37,008 nucleotides of DNA, taken from an uncultured Flavobacteriaceae bacterium. GTDB taxonomy: Bacteria > Bacteroidota > Bacteroidia > Flavobacteriales > Flavobacteriaceae. Position 1 is the stretch's first letter. Each line of letters starts with the position of its first letter. The notes under the pieces are model-generated. The model saw only the letters and a program-made list of their open reading frames with translations, did no database searches and had not been told where the DNA came from. The translations under genes and the position numbers were made by a program. Location: contig CALKFR010000067.1 of assembly GCA_938084555.1 (NCBI GenBank), positions 1-37,008 on the forward strand, read 5' to 3'. Shown here one piece after another: positions 9,131-18,299 of the stretch.

Positions 9131-10939
9131 ATGGAAACTTTAGAAAAAGAAATTTTAAGAGGAGGACAATTTTTGGTCAAAGAATCTAAATGTGAGGACG
9201 TATTTACTCCAGAAGATTTTACTGAAGAACAAATAATGATGAGAGATGCAGTTAGAGAATTTAACGATCGAGAAATTGTAGCTCACAGAGAACGTTTTGA
9301 AGCCAAAGATTACAAGCTAACAGAGGAGGTGATGAAAAAGGCTGGAGAACTTGGTTTTTTAGGAGTTGCTGTCCCTGAAGAATATGGAGGTTTAGGGATG
9401 GGTTTTGTTTCAACTATGATTACTTGTGAGTATATCTCTAGTGGAAATGGATCATTAAGTACTGCTTTTGGTGCTCATACAGGAATTGGTACAATGCCTA
9501 TTACACTGTACGGTACTGAAGAACAAAAACAAAAATATGTTCCAAAACTAGCCAGTGGAGAATGGATGGGTGCTTATTGCTTAACTGAACCTGGTGCAGG
9601 TTCTGATGCCAACTCAGGTAAAACAACTGCTACGCTTACTGAAGATGGAAAATCTTACAAAATCAATGGTCAAAAAATGTGGATCTCAAATGCGGGTTTT
9701 TGTAATTTGATGATTGTTTTTGCTAGAATTGAAGATGACAAGAATATTACAGGATTTATAGTAGAATATGATTCATCAGATTCTAACGGAATCGTTCTGG
9801 GTGAAGAAGAGCATAAATTAGGTATTAGAGCGAGTTCTACTCGTCAAGTATTTTTTAATGATACCCTTGTTCCTACAGAAAATATGCTATCTGTTAGAGG
9901 AGGTGGATTTAAAATTGCAGTAAACGCATTAAATGTTGGTAGAATTAAATTAGCAGCAGCTTGTATAGATTCACAAAGAAGAATTACAGAAACTGCACTC
10001 AAATATGCCACCGAAAGAAAACAATTTAAAACTTCAATATCAAATTTTGGAGCCATCAAATCCAAGTTAGCCGAAATGGCTACCAATACTTATGCTGGTG
10101 AAGCTGCAAGTTACAGAGCTTCAAAAGATATAGAAGACAGGATTAATGCTAGATTAGCTAATGGAAATTCTCATAGTGAAGCAGAATTAAAAGGTGTAGA
10201 AGAATATGCTATCGAATGTTCTATTTTGAAAGTAACCGTATCTGAGGATGTTCAAGCCTGTGCAGATGAAGGTATTCAAATTTTTGGAGGTATGGGGTTT
10301 TCAGAGGAGACTCCAATGGAAGCAGCTTGGAGGGATGCTCGTATCTCTAGAATTTATGAGGGGACTAATGAAATTAACAGAATGCTTTCTGTAGGTATGC
10401 TTATCAAAAAAGCAATGAAAGGTCATGTAGATTTATTAGGTCCAGCTACAGCTGTTGCAGAGGAATTAATGGGTATCCCATCATTTGATACTCCTGACTA
10501 TTCAGTTCTTTTTGCAGAAGAAAAAGAAATGATTGCAAATTTGAAAAAAGTATTCTTAATGGTGGCAGGATCTGCAATTCAAAAATTTGGGCCTGACTTA
10601 GAAGAACATCAACAATTATTAATGGCAGCTGCAAATATTTTAAATGAAATTTACATGGCTGAATCTACTCTTTTGAGAGCTGAAAAAAATGCTAAAAGAT
10701 TTGGAGAAGAGGCTCAAGACGTTCAAATAGCTATGGCAAAACTTTATTTATACAATGCTGTTGAAATAATCATTAAAAATGGAAAAGAAGGAATCATATC
10801 ATTTGCTGAGGGGGATGAGCAACGCATGATGTTGATGGGACTAAAACGTTTTACAAAGTATACCAATTACCCTAACGTAGTAGCTCTAAGAAATAAAATA
10901 GCGGATAAACTGAATTCTGAAAATAAATACTGTTTCTAA
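9131..10939 (+). CDS. fadE: Acyl-CoA dehydrogenase (long form, 602 aa)
   Basis: AYCLTEPGAGSDANSGKTTA, QKMWISNAGF, GGMGFSEETPMEAAWRDARISRIYEGTNEI; operon position after thiolase. Confidence 0.92.
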   Translation: METLEKEILRGGQFLVKESKCEDVFTPEDFTEEQIMMRDAVREFNDREIVAHRERFEAKDYKLTEEVMKKAGELGFLGVAVPEEYGGLGMGFVSTMITCEYISSGNGSLSTAFGAHTGIGTMPITLYGTEEQKQKYVPKLASGEWMGAYCLTEPGAGSDANSGKTTATLTEDGKSYKINGQKMWISNAGFCNLMIVFARIEDDKNITGFIVEYDSSDSNGIVLGEEEHKLGIRASSTRQVFFNDTLVPTENMLSVRGGGFKIAVNALNVGRIKLAAACIDSQRRITETALKYATERKQFKTSISNFGAIKSKLAEMATNTYAGEAASYRASKDIEDRINARLANGNSHSEAELKGVEEYAIECSILKVTVSEDVQACADEGIQIFGGMGFSEETPMEAAWRDARISRIYEGTNEINRMLSVGMLIKKAMKGHVDLLGPATAVAEELMGIPSFDTPDYSVLFAEEKEMIANLKKVFLMVAGSAIQKFGPDLEEHQQLLMAAANILNEIYMAESTLLRAEKNAKRFGEEAQDVQIAMAKLYLYNAVEIIIKNGKEGIISFAEGDEQRMMLMGLKRFTKYTNYPNVVALRNKIADKLNSENKYCF

Positions 10940-10990
10940 CAATCATTTATTTTTAATTCAATAATTCTAGTATGTAGTTTTTTGTTTTAT

Positions 10991-11020
10991 AAAGACCATC
11001 AATTATTTGATGGTCTTTTT
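10991..11020. terminator. Terminator hairpin at the end of the fad operon (convergent with the arylsulfotransferase gene)
   Basis: Perfect 12-bp stem AAAGACCATCAA-TTAT-TTGATGGTCTTT followed by a T run. Confidence 0.9.
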
Positions 11021-11022
11021 TT

Positions 11023-12573
11023 TTAATTTTTCAACTCCATTCTTTCAGATCTATACAAAATATCTGTTTGCCCCCAACCTGATTTGCTTCCCTTATTGGT
11101 ACTTTTAAAAAATACAGTCGCCTCAAAAACCTCTAAATTGTCTTTAGGAGAAACTTCAACAATTTTAGCTCGATGAATATTCTTTGGGCTTACAAAACCT
11201 GAAGTCATCAATATATTTTTTGTTTTTGGTAAGTAATCTACATCACTAACAATACTAGAAAATAATTCAACCCCTCTTTCTTTACCGTATTGCCATACCT
11301 GCTTAAAAGTTTTTTCAGATTCATTTATCTCATATTCAACAGCCCTCGAATAATTATTCTCATTATTGTAATTTCTAAAAGGGCCATTATCAAAAACAAT
11401 TATATTGCCATTAGGTAATAGATAGGGTGCATGAGGACCCCAAGGAAAATCAAAATCATCTGTACTTTTGTGTCCTGTTTGCACGTTCTTATCATAAGGG
11501 ATTCCATTATTATTAACAGCAGTTAGTAAATAGGGTTTCGTTTCATATCCTTTACCTTTTCTTCCGGAAGTACCCCAATTTTGTTTAGGTGACATAATCC
11601 ATTTTAATTTGTCATCCCATGATACTTTTAACAATCCTTGATTTCTTCCTGAAACTATGATTGTACTATCCCTGGGGTCAAACTCTAATGCATTCATATG
11701 GAGCCAATCACCACCTCTGAAGAAGTTTAAATCATCTCTACTAACATCCAAATGGTCTGCTAAATCCCATTTTTTTACAACTTTAGACTGTTTTCTATCA
11801 TAATGAATCATAAAATCACTATCAGATAAAATAGTTTTACCATCTACTTCAATATAGGCATCTCTTGTTCCAACACAAAGGAGCAAGTCTCCGTTTGGTA
11901 ATTCTAATACATCATGATGTATTCCAAAATTGTTATCAATTAAAGTTTTGTCGATTTGCTTTCCCATCATATCAAATTCATAGATGGTTCTCCTTCCTGC
12001 AACTAAAATATTACCATTTTTAATTTTTTGAAACGGCCCAACCATAGCTCCGTGAAAACTTAAATCTAAATACCATCTAATATTTCCTAAATCATCAAAA
12101 ATTATTGGAGCAGATCTAAATTTTCCAAAATTGGCAAAATGAATATCCATAGCATGCATACCAGGTTCCATTTTGTCTTTTTCTAATTTATTTACTCTTA
12201 TCGAAGGAAAATATGCTGGAATATCTTCTGTTTGAATTTCAATAATATCCACCTGTTGTCCTCCATCAAAATCTAAAGTCACCTCTACTTTATTTAATTT
12301 GTTTGGGTATAATCCCAAAACAGATATAGTTGTATCAGTTTTATAATCTTCAATTGATTGTTCAACTGGAATATCTCCCAAAACTTTTATATGTACACTA
12401 CAAGGCTTGTCTATATTTATCTTTAGGGTTGCAGTTAATGGTGAAATTTTATTTGGATTTAAAGAAGTTTCAATGCTATAGTTTAAACCAGAATTATTAC
12501 AACCTATAAAAAATAATGAAAGAAAAATAAAAGAAAAAATTGATGTTTTGAATAAAGGTGTTTTAGTCCACAT
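11023..12573 (-). CDS. Arylsulfotransferase (ASST)-like lipoprotein
   Basis: Lipobox-like FIFLSLFFIGC; ASST-like HHDVLELPNGDLLL, DWLHMNALEFDPRDSTIIVSGRNQ, WGPHAPYLLPNGNIIVFDNG. Confidence 0.8.
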   Translation of the reverse strand: MWTKTPLFKTSIFSFIFLSLFFIGCNNSGLNYSIETSLNPNKISPLTATLKINIDKPCSVHIKVLGDIPVEQSIEDYKTDTTISVLGLYPNKLNKVEVTLDFDGGQQVDIIEIQTEDIPAYFPSIRVNKLEKDKMEPGMHAMDIHFANFGKFRSAPIIFDDLGNIRWYLDLSFHGAMVGPFQKIKNGNILVAGRRTIYEFDMMGKQIDKTLIDNNFGIHHDVLELPNGDLLLCVGTRDAYIEVDGKTILSDSDFMIHYDRKQSKVVKKWDLADHLDVSRDDLNFFRGGDWLHMNALEFDPRDSTIIVSGRNQGLLKVSWDDKLKWIMSPKQNWGTSGRKGKGYETKPYLLTAVNNNGIPYDKNVQTGHKSTDDFDFPWGPHAPYLLPNGNIIVFDNGPFRNYNNENNYSRAVEYEINESEKTFKQVWQYGKERGVELFSSIVSDVDYLPKTKNILMTSGFVSPKNIHRAKIVEVSPKDNLEVFEATVFFKSTNKGSKSGWGQTDILYRSERMELKN

Positions 12574-12675
12574 AGTTAAAATTTTGTGATAATTTATATA
12601 TTATTGTAAGTAACAATGTACATTTAATTAATTTCAAATTACTAAAATAAGAGGGTTTTAGTATTTTTTAGGAAA

Positions 12676-13623
12676 TTAAGCTAAAGCTCCTAAATATCTT
12701 TCTGCATCCAGGGCTGCCATACAACCTGTTCCAGCGGCAGTTACAGCTTGTCTATACTCCTTATCTTGAACATCACCTGCAGCAAAAACTCCAGGGATGT
12801 TTGTTTTAGTTGTTTTCCCTTCAGTTATCAAATAACCTGTTTCATCCATATTTAATACACCTTTGAATAAGTCGGTATTTGGCTTGTGACCAATAGCAAT
12901 GAATATACCCATTACGGTAATCTCTTTTTTATCACCTGAAATATTATTAACTATTCTAACTCCCTCTACTACATTTTCTCCTAATACCTCATCTAATTCA
13001 GTATTGTATAAAACCTCTATGTTTTCGGTCTTATTTACCCTATGTTGCATAGCTTTTGATGCTCTCATATAGTCTTTACGAACCAAAACAGTAACCTTTT
13101 TACAAATATTAGCCAAATATGTTGCTTCTTCGGCAGCCGTATCTCCAGCTCCAACAACAATCACATCTTGTCCTTTGTAGAAAAAACCGTCACAGGTTGC
13201 ACAAGCTGAAACACCACCACCAATTAATCGTTGCTCACTATCTAATCCTAAATATTTTGCAGAAGCTCCTGTAGAAATAATAACTGTGTTTGCGTCTATA
13301 ATTTTGGAACCATCAACAACTACACGATGTATACCTCCTATTTCCTTACTCAAAACCACTTCAGTAACCATACCAAAACGAACTTCTGTTCCAAATCGTT
13401 CTGCTTGGTTTTTTAAATCCTCCATCATAGCAGTTCCATCAGTGCCATTTGCATAACCTGGAAAATTATCAACCTCTGTAGTTGTGGTTAACTGCCCACC
13501 CATTTGAAGACCAGTATACATCACAGGCCTCATATCTGCTCTTGCTGCATAAATAGCTGCAGTATAACCTGCTGGACCAGAACCAATAATTAGACATTTT
13601 ATTTTTTCAATATTTTCAGACAT
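12676..13623 (-). CDS. trxB: Thioredoxin-disulfide reductase
   Basis: GSGPAGYTAAIYAARA, redox motif CATCDGFF, GAGDTAAEEATYL, GVFAAGDVQDKEYRQAVTAAGTGCMAALDAERYL. Confidence 0.97.
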   Translation of the reverse strand: MSENIEKIKCLIIGSGPAGYTAAIYAARADMRPVMYTGLQMGGQLTTTTEVDNFPGYANGTDGTAMMEDLKNQAERFGTEVRFGMVTEVVLSKEIGGIHRVVVDGSKIIDANTVIISTGASAKYLGLDSEQRLIGGGVSACATCDGFFYKGQDVIVVGAGDTAAEEATYLANICKKVTVLVRKDYMRASKAMQHRVNKTENIEVLYNTELDEVLGENVVEGVRIVNNISGDKKEITVMGIFIAIGHKPNTDLFKGVLNMDETGYLITEGKTTKTNIPGVFAAGDVQDKEYRQAVTAAGTGCMAALDAERYLGALA

Positions 13624-13819
13624 TATTAAAACTATTTTTTTCTTTACAAATGTAATTTTTTTTGATTTCCCAAAAGATGGATTTTAATTAATTTTTTTAA
13701 TTAATTATTAACGAATTTCATTCACCTATGGATAAATATTTTTCAAAATTAAATGGTTAATAGGTATAATAATTTTAGTGTATAGAAATAATATATTAAG
13801 TTTGCGCTCTTAATTGTTT

Positions 13820-13894
13820 CGGGGTGTAGCGTAGCCCGGTCATCGCGCCTCGTTTGGGACGAGGAGGTCGCAGGTTCGAATCCTGCCACCCCGA
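13820..13894 (+). tRNA. tRNA-Pro (anticodon TGG)
   Basis: Acceptor CGGGGTG/CACCCCG, anticodon arm CCTCG-TTTGGGA-CGAGG, T arm GCAGG-TTCGAAT-CCTGC. Confidence 0.95.
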
Positions 13895-13900
13895 CACTAT

Positions 13901-13927
13901 AAGCCTTGTTTAACAAGGCTTTTTTTT
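13901..13927 (+). terminator. Terminator after tRNA-Pro(TGG)
   Basis: AAGCCTTGTT-T-AACAAGGCTT followed by TTTTTT. Confidence 0.85.
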
Positions 13928-14026
13928 GTTTATAACATTACACTTAAAAAATAATTTTAAAGAGAATGTGATGTTTTTAATCATACCTATTTTTAGAAGT
14001 AAAAATTATAAAAATAGAAAACTTAA

Positions 14027-14043
14027 ACAGTTACACAAACTGT
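14027..14043. promoter_or_regulatory. Inverted repeat ACAGTT-ACACA-AACTGT upstream of the TetR-like gene; candidate operator
   Basis: Perfect 6-bp half-sites with 5-bp spacer, about 100 bp upstream of the first gene of the photolyase cluster. Confidence 0.35.
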
Positions 14044-14094
14044 ACTTTATTATATATTTTATAAATTTTAACAAATCATTTTGTTTAATACTTT

Positions 14095-14110
14095 GTTTAA
14101 AAAGTTAAAC
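14095..14110. promoter_or_regulatory. Inverted repeat GTTTAA-AAAG-TTAAAC just upstream of the TetR-like gene; candidate operator
   Basis: Perfect 6-bp half-sites with 4-bp spacer, 31 bp before the start codon; sequence is AT-rich so chance occurrence is possible. Confidence 0.35.
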
Positions 14111-14141
14111 ATGTTGTACTTTTATAGTGTAAATTATAGTC

Positions 14142-14798
14142 ATGGCAAAAAAGAAAAAAATTACTCAAAATGACATTACTACATGGTATATGGAGTATGT
14201 CCTAAATCACAACAAAAAACCATCATCTGTTTATAGTTTTGCAAAAGAAAATAATTTTGATGAAAGTTTATTTTATAACTATTATGCATCATTCGAAGCT
14301 ATTGAAAAAGGTGTATTTAAATCCTTTTTCAATGCTACTGTTACATTGTTAGAAAAGAGTGAAGACTACACAGATTATGATCCTCGAAACAAGTTGTTAA
14401 GTTTTTATTATACTTTTTTTGAAAATTTAACTGCAAATAGAAGTTATGTTGTTTATGCATTAGCAGGAAATAAAAATCAACTCAAATCTTTAGCTGCTTT
14501 AACAGAACTAAAAAAATCATTCTCTGAATATATTGAAATTTTAAATATTAAAACCATAGATTTTAAAGAGGAACGTATAGAAAAGCTTCAGCTAAGATCG
14601 TTGAAAGAAACTGCATGGCTGCAATTATTGGTAACCATGAAATTTTGGTTAGAAGACACCTCTTCTTCATTTGAAAAAACTGATATTTTTATTGAAAAAT
14701 CTGTAAAAGCAAGTTTTGATCTCATAGACACCACTCCACTCAAAAGCATTATTGATTTTGGTAAGTTTTTATTTAAAGAAAAAATTCACAACAAATAG
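14142..14798 (+). CDS. TetR-like transcriptional regulator
   Basis: N-terminal HTH-like SVYSFAKENNFDESLFYNYYASFEAIEKGVFKSFF followed by a helical TetR-type C-terminal region; 218 aa. Confidence 0.7.
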   Translation: MAKKKKITQNDITTWYMEYVLNHNKKPSSVYSFAKENNFDESLFYNYYASFEAIEKGVFKSFFNATVTLLEKSEDYTDYDPRNKLLSFYYTFFENLTANRSYVVYALAGNKNQLKSLAALTELKKSFSEYIEILNIKTIDFKEERIEKLQLRSLKETAWLQLLVTMKFWLEDTSSSFEKTDIFIEKSVKASFDLIDTTPLKSIIDFGKFLFKEKIHNK

Positions 14799-14803
14799 GC
14801 TAA

Positions 14804-16114
14804 ATGAAAACCATAGACACTATCCCTACATCAAAAATTCAAAGAGCAACAAGAATGGTGCAGACAGGCGCTAAAGTTGGAGTAAATTATATAAAGTATT
14901 ATAGTGATAAAATTACAAAAACTGAGCGAGAGGCAAAACAGCGTTTAAATGAAAATAATGCGGAAGATATATATGACGGATTAAAGAAATTGAAAGGAAG
15001 TGCATTAAAAGTTGCTCAAATGTTGAGTATGGAAAAAAGTATTCTTCCTCAAGCCTATGTTGAAAAATTTTCATTGGCACAATTTTCTGTTCCGCCATTA
15101 TCGCCTGCACTAGTGATTAAAACATTTAAAAAATATTTTGGTAAACATCCTAATCAAATTTTTGATAAATTCAACTCAACTTCGGTTAATGCGGCGAGTA
15201 TCGGCCAGGTTCATGCAGCTGAAAAATATGGTAAAAAACTAGCTGTAAAAATTCAATACCCAGGAGTAGCAGATAGTATTTCATCAGATTTATCACTTGT
15301 AAAACCAATTGCTATAAAAATGTTCAATATTAGAGGAAAAGATTCTGATAAATACTTTAAGGAAGTGGAAGATAAATTGGTAGAGGAAACCAATTATTTA
15401 CTTGAATTAGATCAAAGCAAAGAAATCGTTGAAAAATGTAAACATATTCCAAACTTAAAGTTTCCAAACTACTATCCAGAAATTTCATCAGATAGAATAA
15501 TAACTATGGATTGGATGAAAGGAGAGCACTTATCAGAATTTACTGCATACAATAGCAATTTAGTTATATCAAATAAACTTGGTCAGGCATTATGGGATTT
15601 TTATATGCATCAGCTTCATAATTTAAAAAAAGTACATGCAGATCCACATCCAGGAAATTTTCTTGTATCTAAAGAAGGTGATTTGATAGCTCTAGATTTT
15701 GGCTGTATGAAATCTATTCCCATTGAATTCTACATTCCTTATTTTGAATTAGCAATAGAAAAAAACATAAATAATCCTGAATTTTTCTTAAAAAAATTAT
15801 ATGAATTAGAAATTTTAAGAGAAGATGACTCACCAGAAGAAATTGTTTTTTTCAAAGATCTTTTTTATGAGTTACTTAGTTTATTTACCAAACCATTTAA
15901 TCAAGAAGTATTTGATTTTTCTGACCCTGATTTCTTTAACAAAATTACAGAACTTGGAGAAAGATATAGTAAGAGTACTGAGTTGAGAAAAATGAATGGT
16001 AATAGAGGTTCTAAACATTTTATATATATTAATAGAACTTTCTTTGGCCTCTATAATCTAATGTTTGATTTAAAGGCTAATGAAATTAAGATCAACAATT
16101 ACAAAAAACTATAG
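14804..16114 (+). CDS. ABC1/AarF/UbiB-family atypical kinase
   Basis: KLKGSALKVAQMLSMEKSILP, NAASIGQVHAAEKYGKKLAVKIQYPGV, KVHADPHPGNFLVSKEGDLIALDFGCMK. Confidence 0.93.
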   Translation: MKTIDTIPTSKIQRATRMVQTGAKVGVNYIKYYSDKITKTEREAKQRLNENNAEDIYDGLKKLKGSALKVAQMLSMEKSILPQAYVEKFSLAQFSVPPLSPALVIKTFKKYFGKHPNQIFDKFNSTSVNAASIGQVHAAEKYGKKLAVKIQYPGVADSISSDLSLVKPIAIKMFNIRGKDSDKYFKEVEDKLVEETNYLLELDQSKEIVEKCKHIPNLKFPNYYPEISSDRIITMDWMKGEHLSEFTAYNSNLVISNKLGQALWDFYMHQLHNLKKVHADPHPGNFLVSKEGDLIALDFGCMKSIPIEFYIPYFELAIEKNINNPEFFLKKLYELEILREDDSPEEIVFFKDLFYELLSLFTKPFNQEVFDFSDPDFFNKITELGERYSKSTELRKMNGNRGSKHFIYINRTFFGLYNLMFDLKANEIKINNYKKL

Positions 16115-16744
16115 ATGCATTATACTAGAGATCAAATAAATGACCTTGAAAAGATTAAAAAAATTAACTTAATTAATTCATGTTCAGGCTATAAATCTGC
16201 TAATCTAATAGGAAGTATTTCTAAAGAGGGTATAACTAATGTAGCTGTTTTTAGCTCTGTAACTCATTTAGGCTCTAACCCTCCTACTTTAGGTTTTATT
16301 TTAAGACCAACAACAGTTCCAAGAGATACTTACAAAAATATTCTTGAATCTGGTGTATTTACAATTAATCATATCTTCGAAGATATTATAGAAGACGCTC
16401 ATCACACTTCTGCGAAATATAAGGAAGAAATTTCAGAATTTGATATTACAGCGTTAGAAGATGAATACCACAATAACTGCATTGCTCCTTTTGTTAAGGG
16501 ATCTCCAGTTCAAATGGAAATGAAATTTATAGAAGAGTATCATATAAAATCAAATAATGTTATTCACATCATTGCAGAAATAAAAAATTTGTATGTTAAG
16601 GATGATATTTTAAATCAAGATGGATTTTTAGACTTAGCTAAAGGAAAAGTAGCAGCTATTAATGGATTAGATGCTTATGCTATAGCCAATGCCAATACTA
16701 GATTTAACTATCAAAGACCTAAGAAATTTAATTCGATGAAGTAG
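16115..16744 (+). CDS. Flavin reductase-like / FMN-binding split-barrel protein
   Basis: NLIGSISKEGITNVAVFSSVTHLGSNPPTLGFILRPTTVPRDTYKNILESGVFTINHI is typical of the flavin-reductase-like domain. Confidence 0.85.
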   Translation: MHYTRDQINDLEKIKKINLINSCSGYKSANLIGSISKEGITNVAVFSSVTHLGSNPPTLGFILRPTTVPRDTYKNILESGVFTINHIFEDIIEDAHHTSAKYKEEISEFDITALEDEYHNNCIAPFVKGSPVQMEMKFIEEYHIKSNNVIHIIAEIKNLYVKDDILNQDGFLDLAKGKVAAINGLDAYAIANANTRFNYQRPKKFNSMK

Positions 16745-16745
16745 T

Positions 16746-18167
16746 ATGAAAATTCTCATTACAGGAGCAACTGGTTATATAGGAAAACGTTTAATACCAA
16801 TATTGTTAAACGAAGGACATCACTTGATATGCACTGTAAGAGACGTCGCTAGAATTGAAAATATTTATACTAAAGAAGAAAATATAGAATTTGTTGAAAT
16901 TGATTTTTTGAAAGTAAATTCATTAAATCTAATTCCATCAGAATTTGACATTGCTTTTTATCTCATTCATTCCATGTCTAACTCTGCAAAAGAGTTTCAT
17001 ATTCTTGAAGAACGTTGTGCTTTTAATTTTAAACGAGCTCTAGAAAAAACAACAGTAAAGCAAGTTATTTATCTCAGTGGTATAACAAATGACACCAAGC
17101 TGTCTAAACATTTACTTTCTAGAAAAAATGTTGAAAACACACTTCAATCTTCACATTATGCTTTAACTACTTTTAAAGCTGGAATTATTGTTGGATCTGG
17201 AAGCTCCTCTTTTGAGATAATTAGAGATTTAGTTGAAAAACTTCCCCTTATGATTGCTCCAAAATGGCTGAATACGAAAACACAACCTATTGGAGTTAGA
17301 GATGTTTTATCTTTTTTAACCAAAGCAATTGGTAAAGATGATTTGTATGATAAATCTTTTGACATATATGGCCCACAGATATTAACTTATAAAGAAATGC
17401 TTTTGCAGTTCGCAAAGTTTCGGGGACTAAAAAGAACTATAATAACAGTTCCAATAATGACACCAAAACTGTCTTCTTATTGGTTATATTTTGTTACATC
17501 AACCTCTTATAAATTAGCGTCCTCTCTAGTGAATAGTATGGGGATAGAGATTATAGGTGAAAAATCTCCTATCAATTCACTATTGGGAATTCAACCAATG
17601 AATTACAAAAAAGCTGTAGAACTAGCTTTTATTAAAATTGAACAAAACAGTATTGTATCTAGTTGGAAAGATTCTTATATAAGTAGTGGAAAACTCCAAA
17701 ATATTCACAAATATATCAACGTACCGAGTTATGGGTGTTTTAAAGACTTTAAGCAAAGAAACGTTATTAATACAGAAAAAACTATTCATAAAATTTGGTC
17801 TATTGGTGGAGATAACGGATGGTATTATGGAACATTTTTATGGAAAATTAGAGGGTATATAGATCAGTTTTATGGAGGTACAGGCTTAAGAAGAGGAAGA
17901 AGAAGCCCTACAGAATTACTAGATGGAGATGCATTAGATTTCTGGAGAGTAATTTACGCTGATAAGAAACAAAAAAAGTTATTGCTTTACGCAGAAATGA
18001 AATTACCCGGTGAAGCTTGGCTGGAATTTAAAATTGAAAACGATATTTTGTATCAAACAGCAACATTTAGACCAAAAGGGGTTGCAGGTAGGTTGTATTG
18101 GTTCTTAGTTACACCACTTCATTGGTTTGTTTTTAATGGAATGATTAATAGAATAATTAAACCCTAA
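16746..18167 (+). CDS. SDR-family NAD(P)-binding protein with C-terminal DUF2867-like region
   Basis: MKILITGATGYIGKRLIPILLNEGH Rossmann start; C-terminus YYGTFLWKIRGYIDQFYGGTGLRRGRRSPTELLDGDALDFWRV...LPGEAWLEFKI. Confidence 0.85.
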   Translation: MKILITGATGYIGKRLIPILLNEGHHLICTVRDVARIENIYTKEENIEFVEIDFLKVNSLNLIPSEFDIAFYLIHSMSNSAKEFHILEERCAFNFKRALEKTTVKQVIYLSGITNDTKLSKHLLSRKNVENTLQSSHYALTTFKAGIIVGSGSSSFEIIRDLVEKLPLMIAPKWLNTKTQPIGVRDVLSFLTKAIGKDDLYDKSFDIYGPQILTYKEMLLQFAKFRGLKRTIITVPIMTPKLSSYWLYFVTSTSYKLASSLVNSMGIEIIGEKSPINSLLGIQPMNYKKAVELAFIKIEQNSIVSSWKDSYISSGKLQNIHKYINVPSYGCFKDFKQRNVINTEKTIHKIWSIGGDNGWYYGTFLWKIRGYIDQFYGGTGLRRGRRSPTELLDGDALDFWRVIYADKKQKKLLLYAEMKLPGEAWLEFKIENDILYQTATFRPKGVAGRLYWFLVTPLHWFVFNGMINRIIKP

Positions 18168-18170
18168 GAT

Positions 18171-18299
18171 TTGAAAAAACAGCATCTGCCAGTAAAATAT
18201 TGTACAGTTTGTGAAAAACCATTTAAATGGAGAAAAAAATGGAAGATAAACTGGGAACAAGTTAAATATTGTAGTGAAAGATGCAGGAGAAACAAATAA
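18171..18299 (+). CDS. DUF2256-type small Cys4 protein (42 aa, TTG start; not in the supplied ORF track)
   Basis: TTG-initiated frame 3 nt after the SDR stop: (M)[41 protein letters not shown], with CxxC...CxxxC as in DUF2256. Confidence 0.8.
   Translation: MKKQHLPVKYCTVCEKPFKWRKKWKINWEQVKYCSERCRRNK

Noticed and set aside
13647-13654. TACATTTG -7 element on the minus strand upstream of trxB
   Set aside because: The -7 motif is good, but the nearest -33 TTTG (CAAA at 13671) gives only a 16-bp spacer, so it is not reported as a firm promoter.
13926-14108. 60-aa + strand ORF after tRNA-Pro(TGG)
   Set aside because: Low-complexity, AT-driven sequence (KNYKNRKLKQLHKLYFIIYFINFN) with no family resemblance, in what looks like a regulatory intergenic region.
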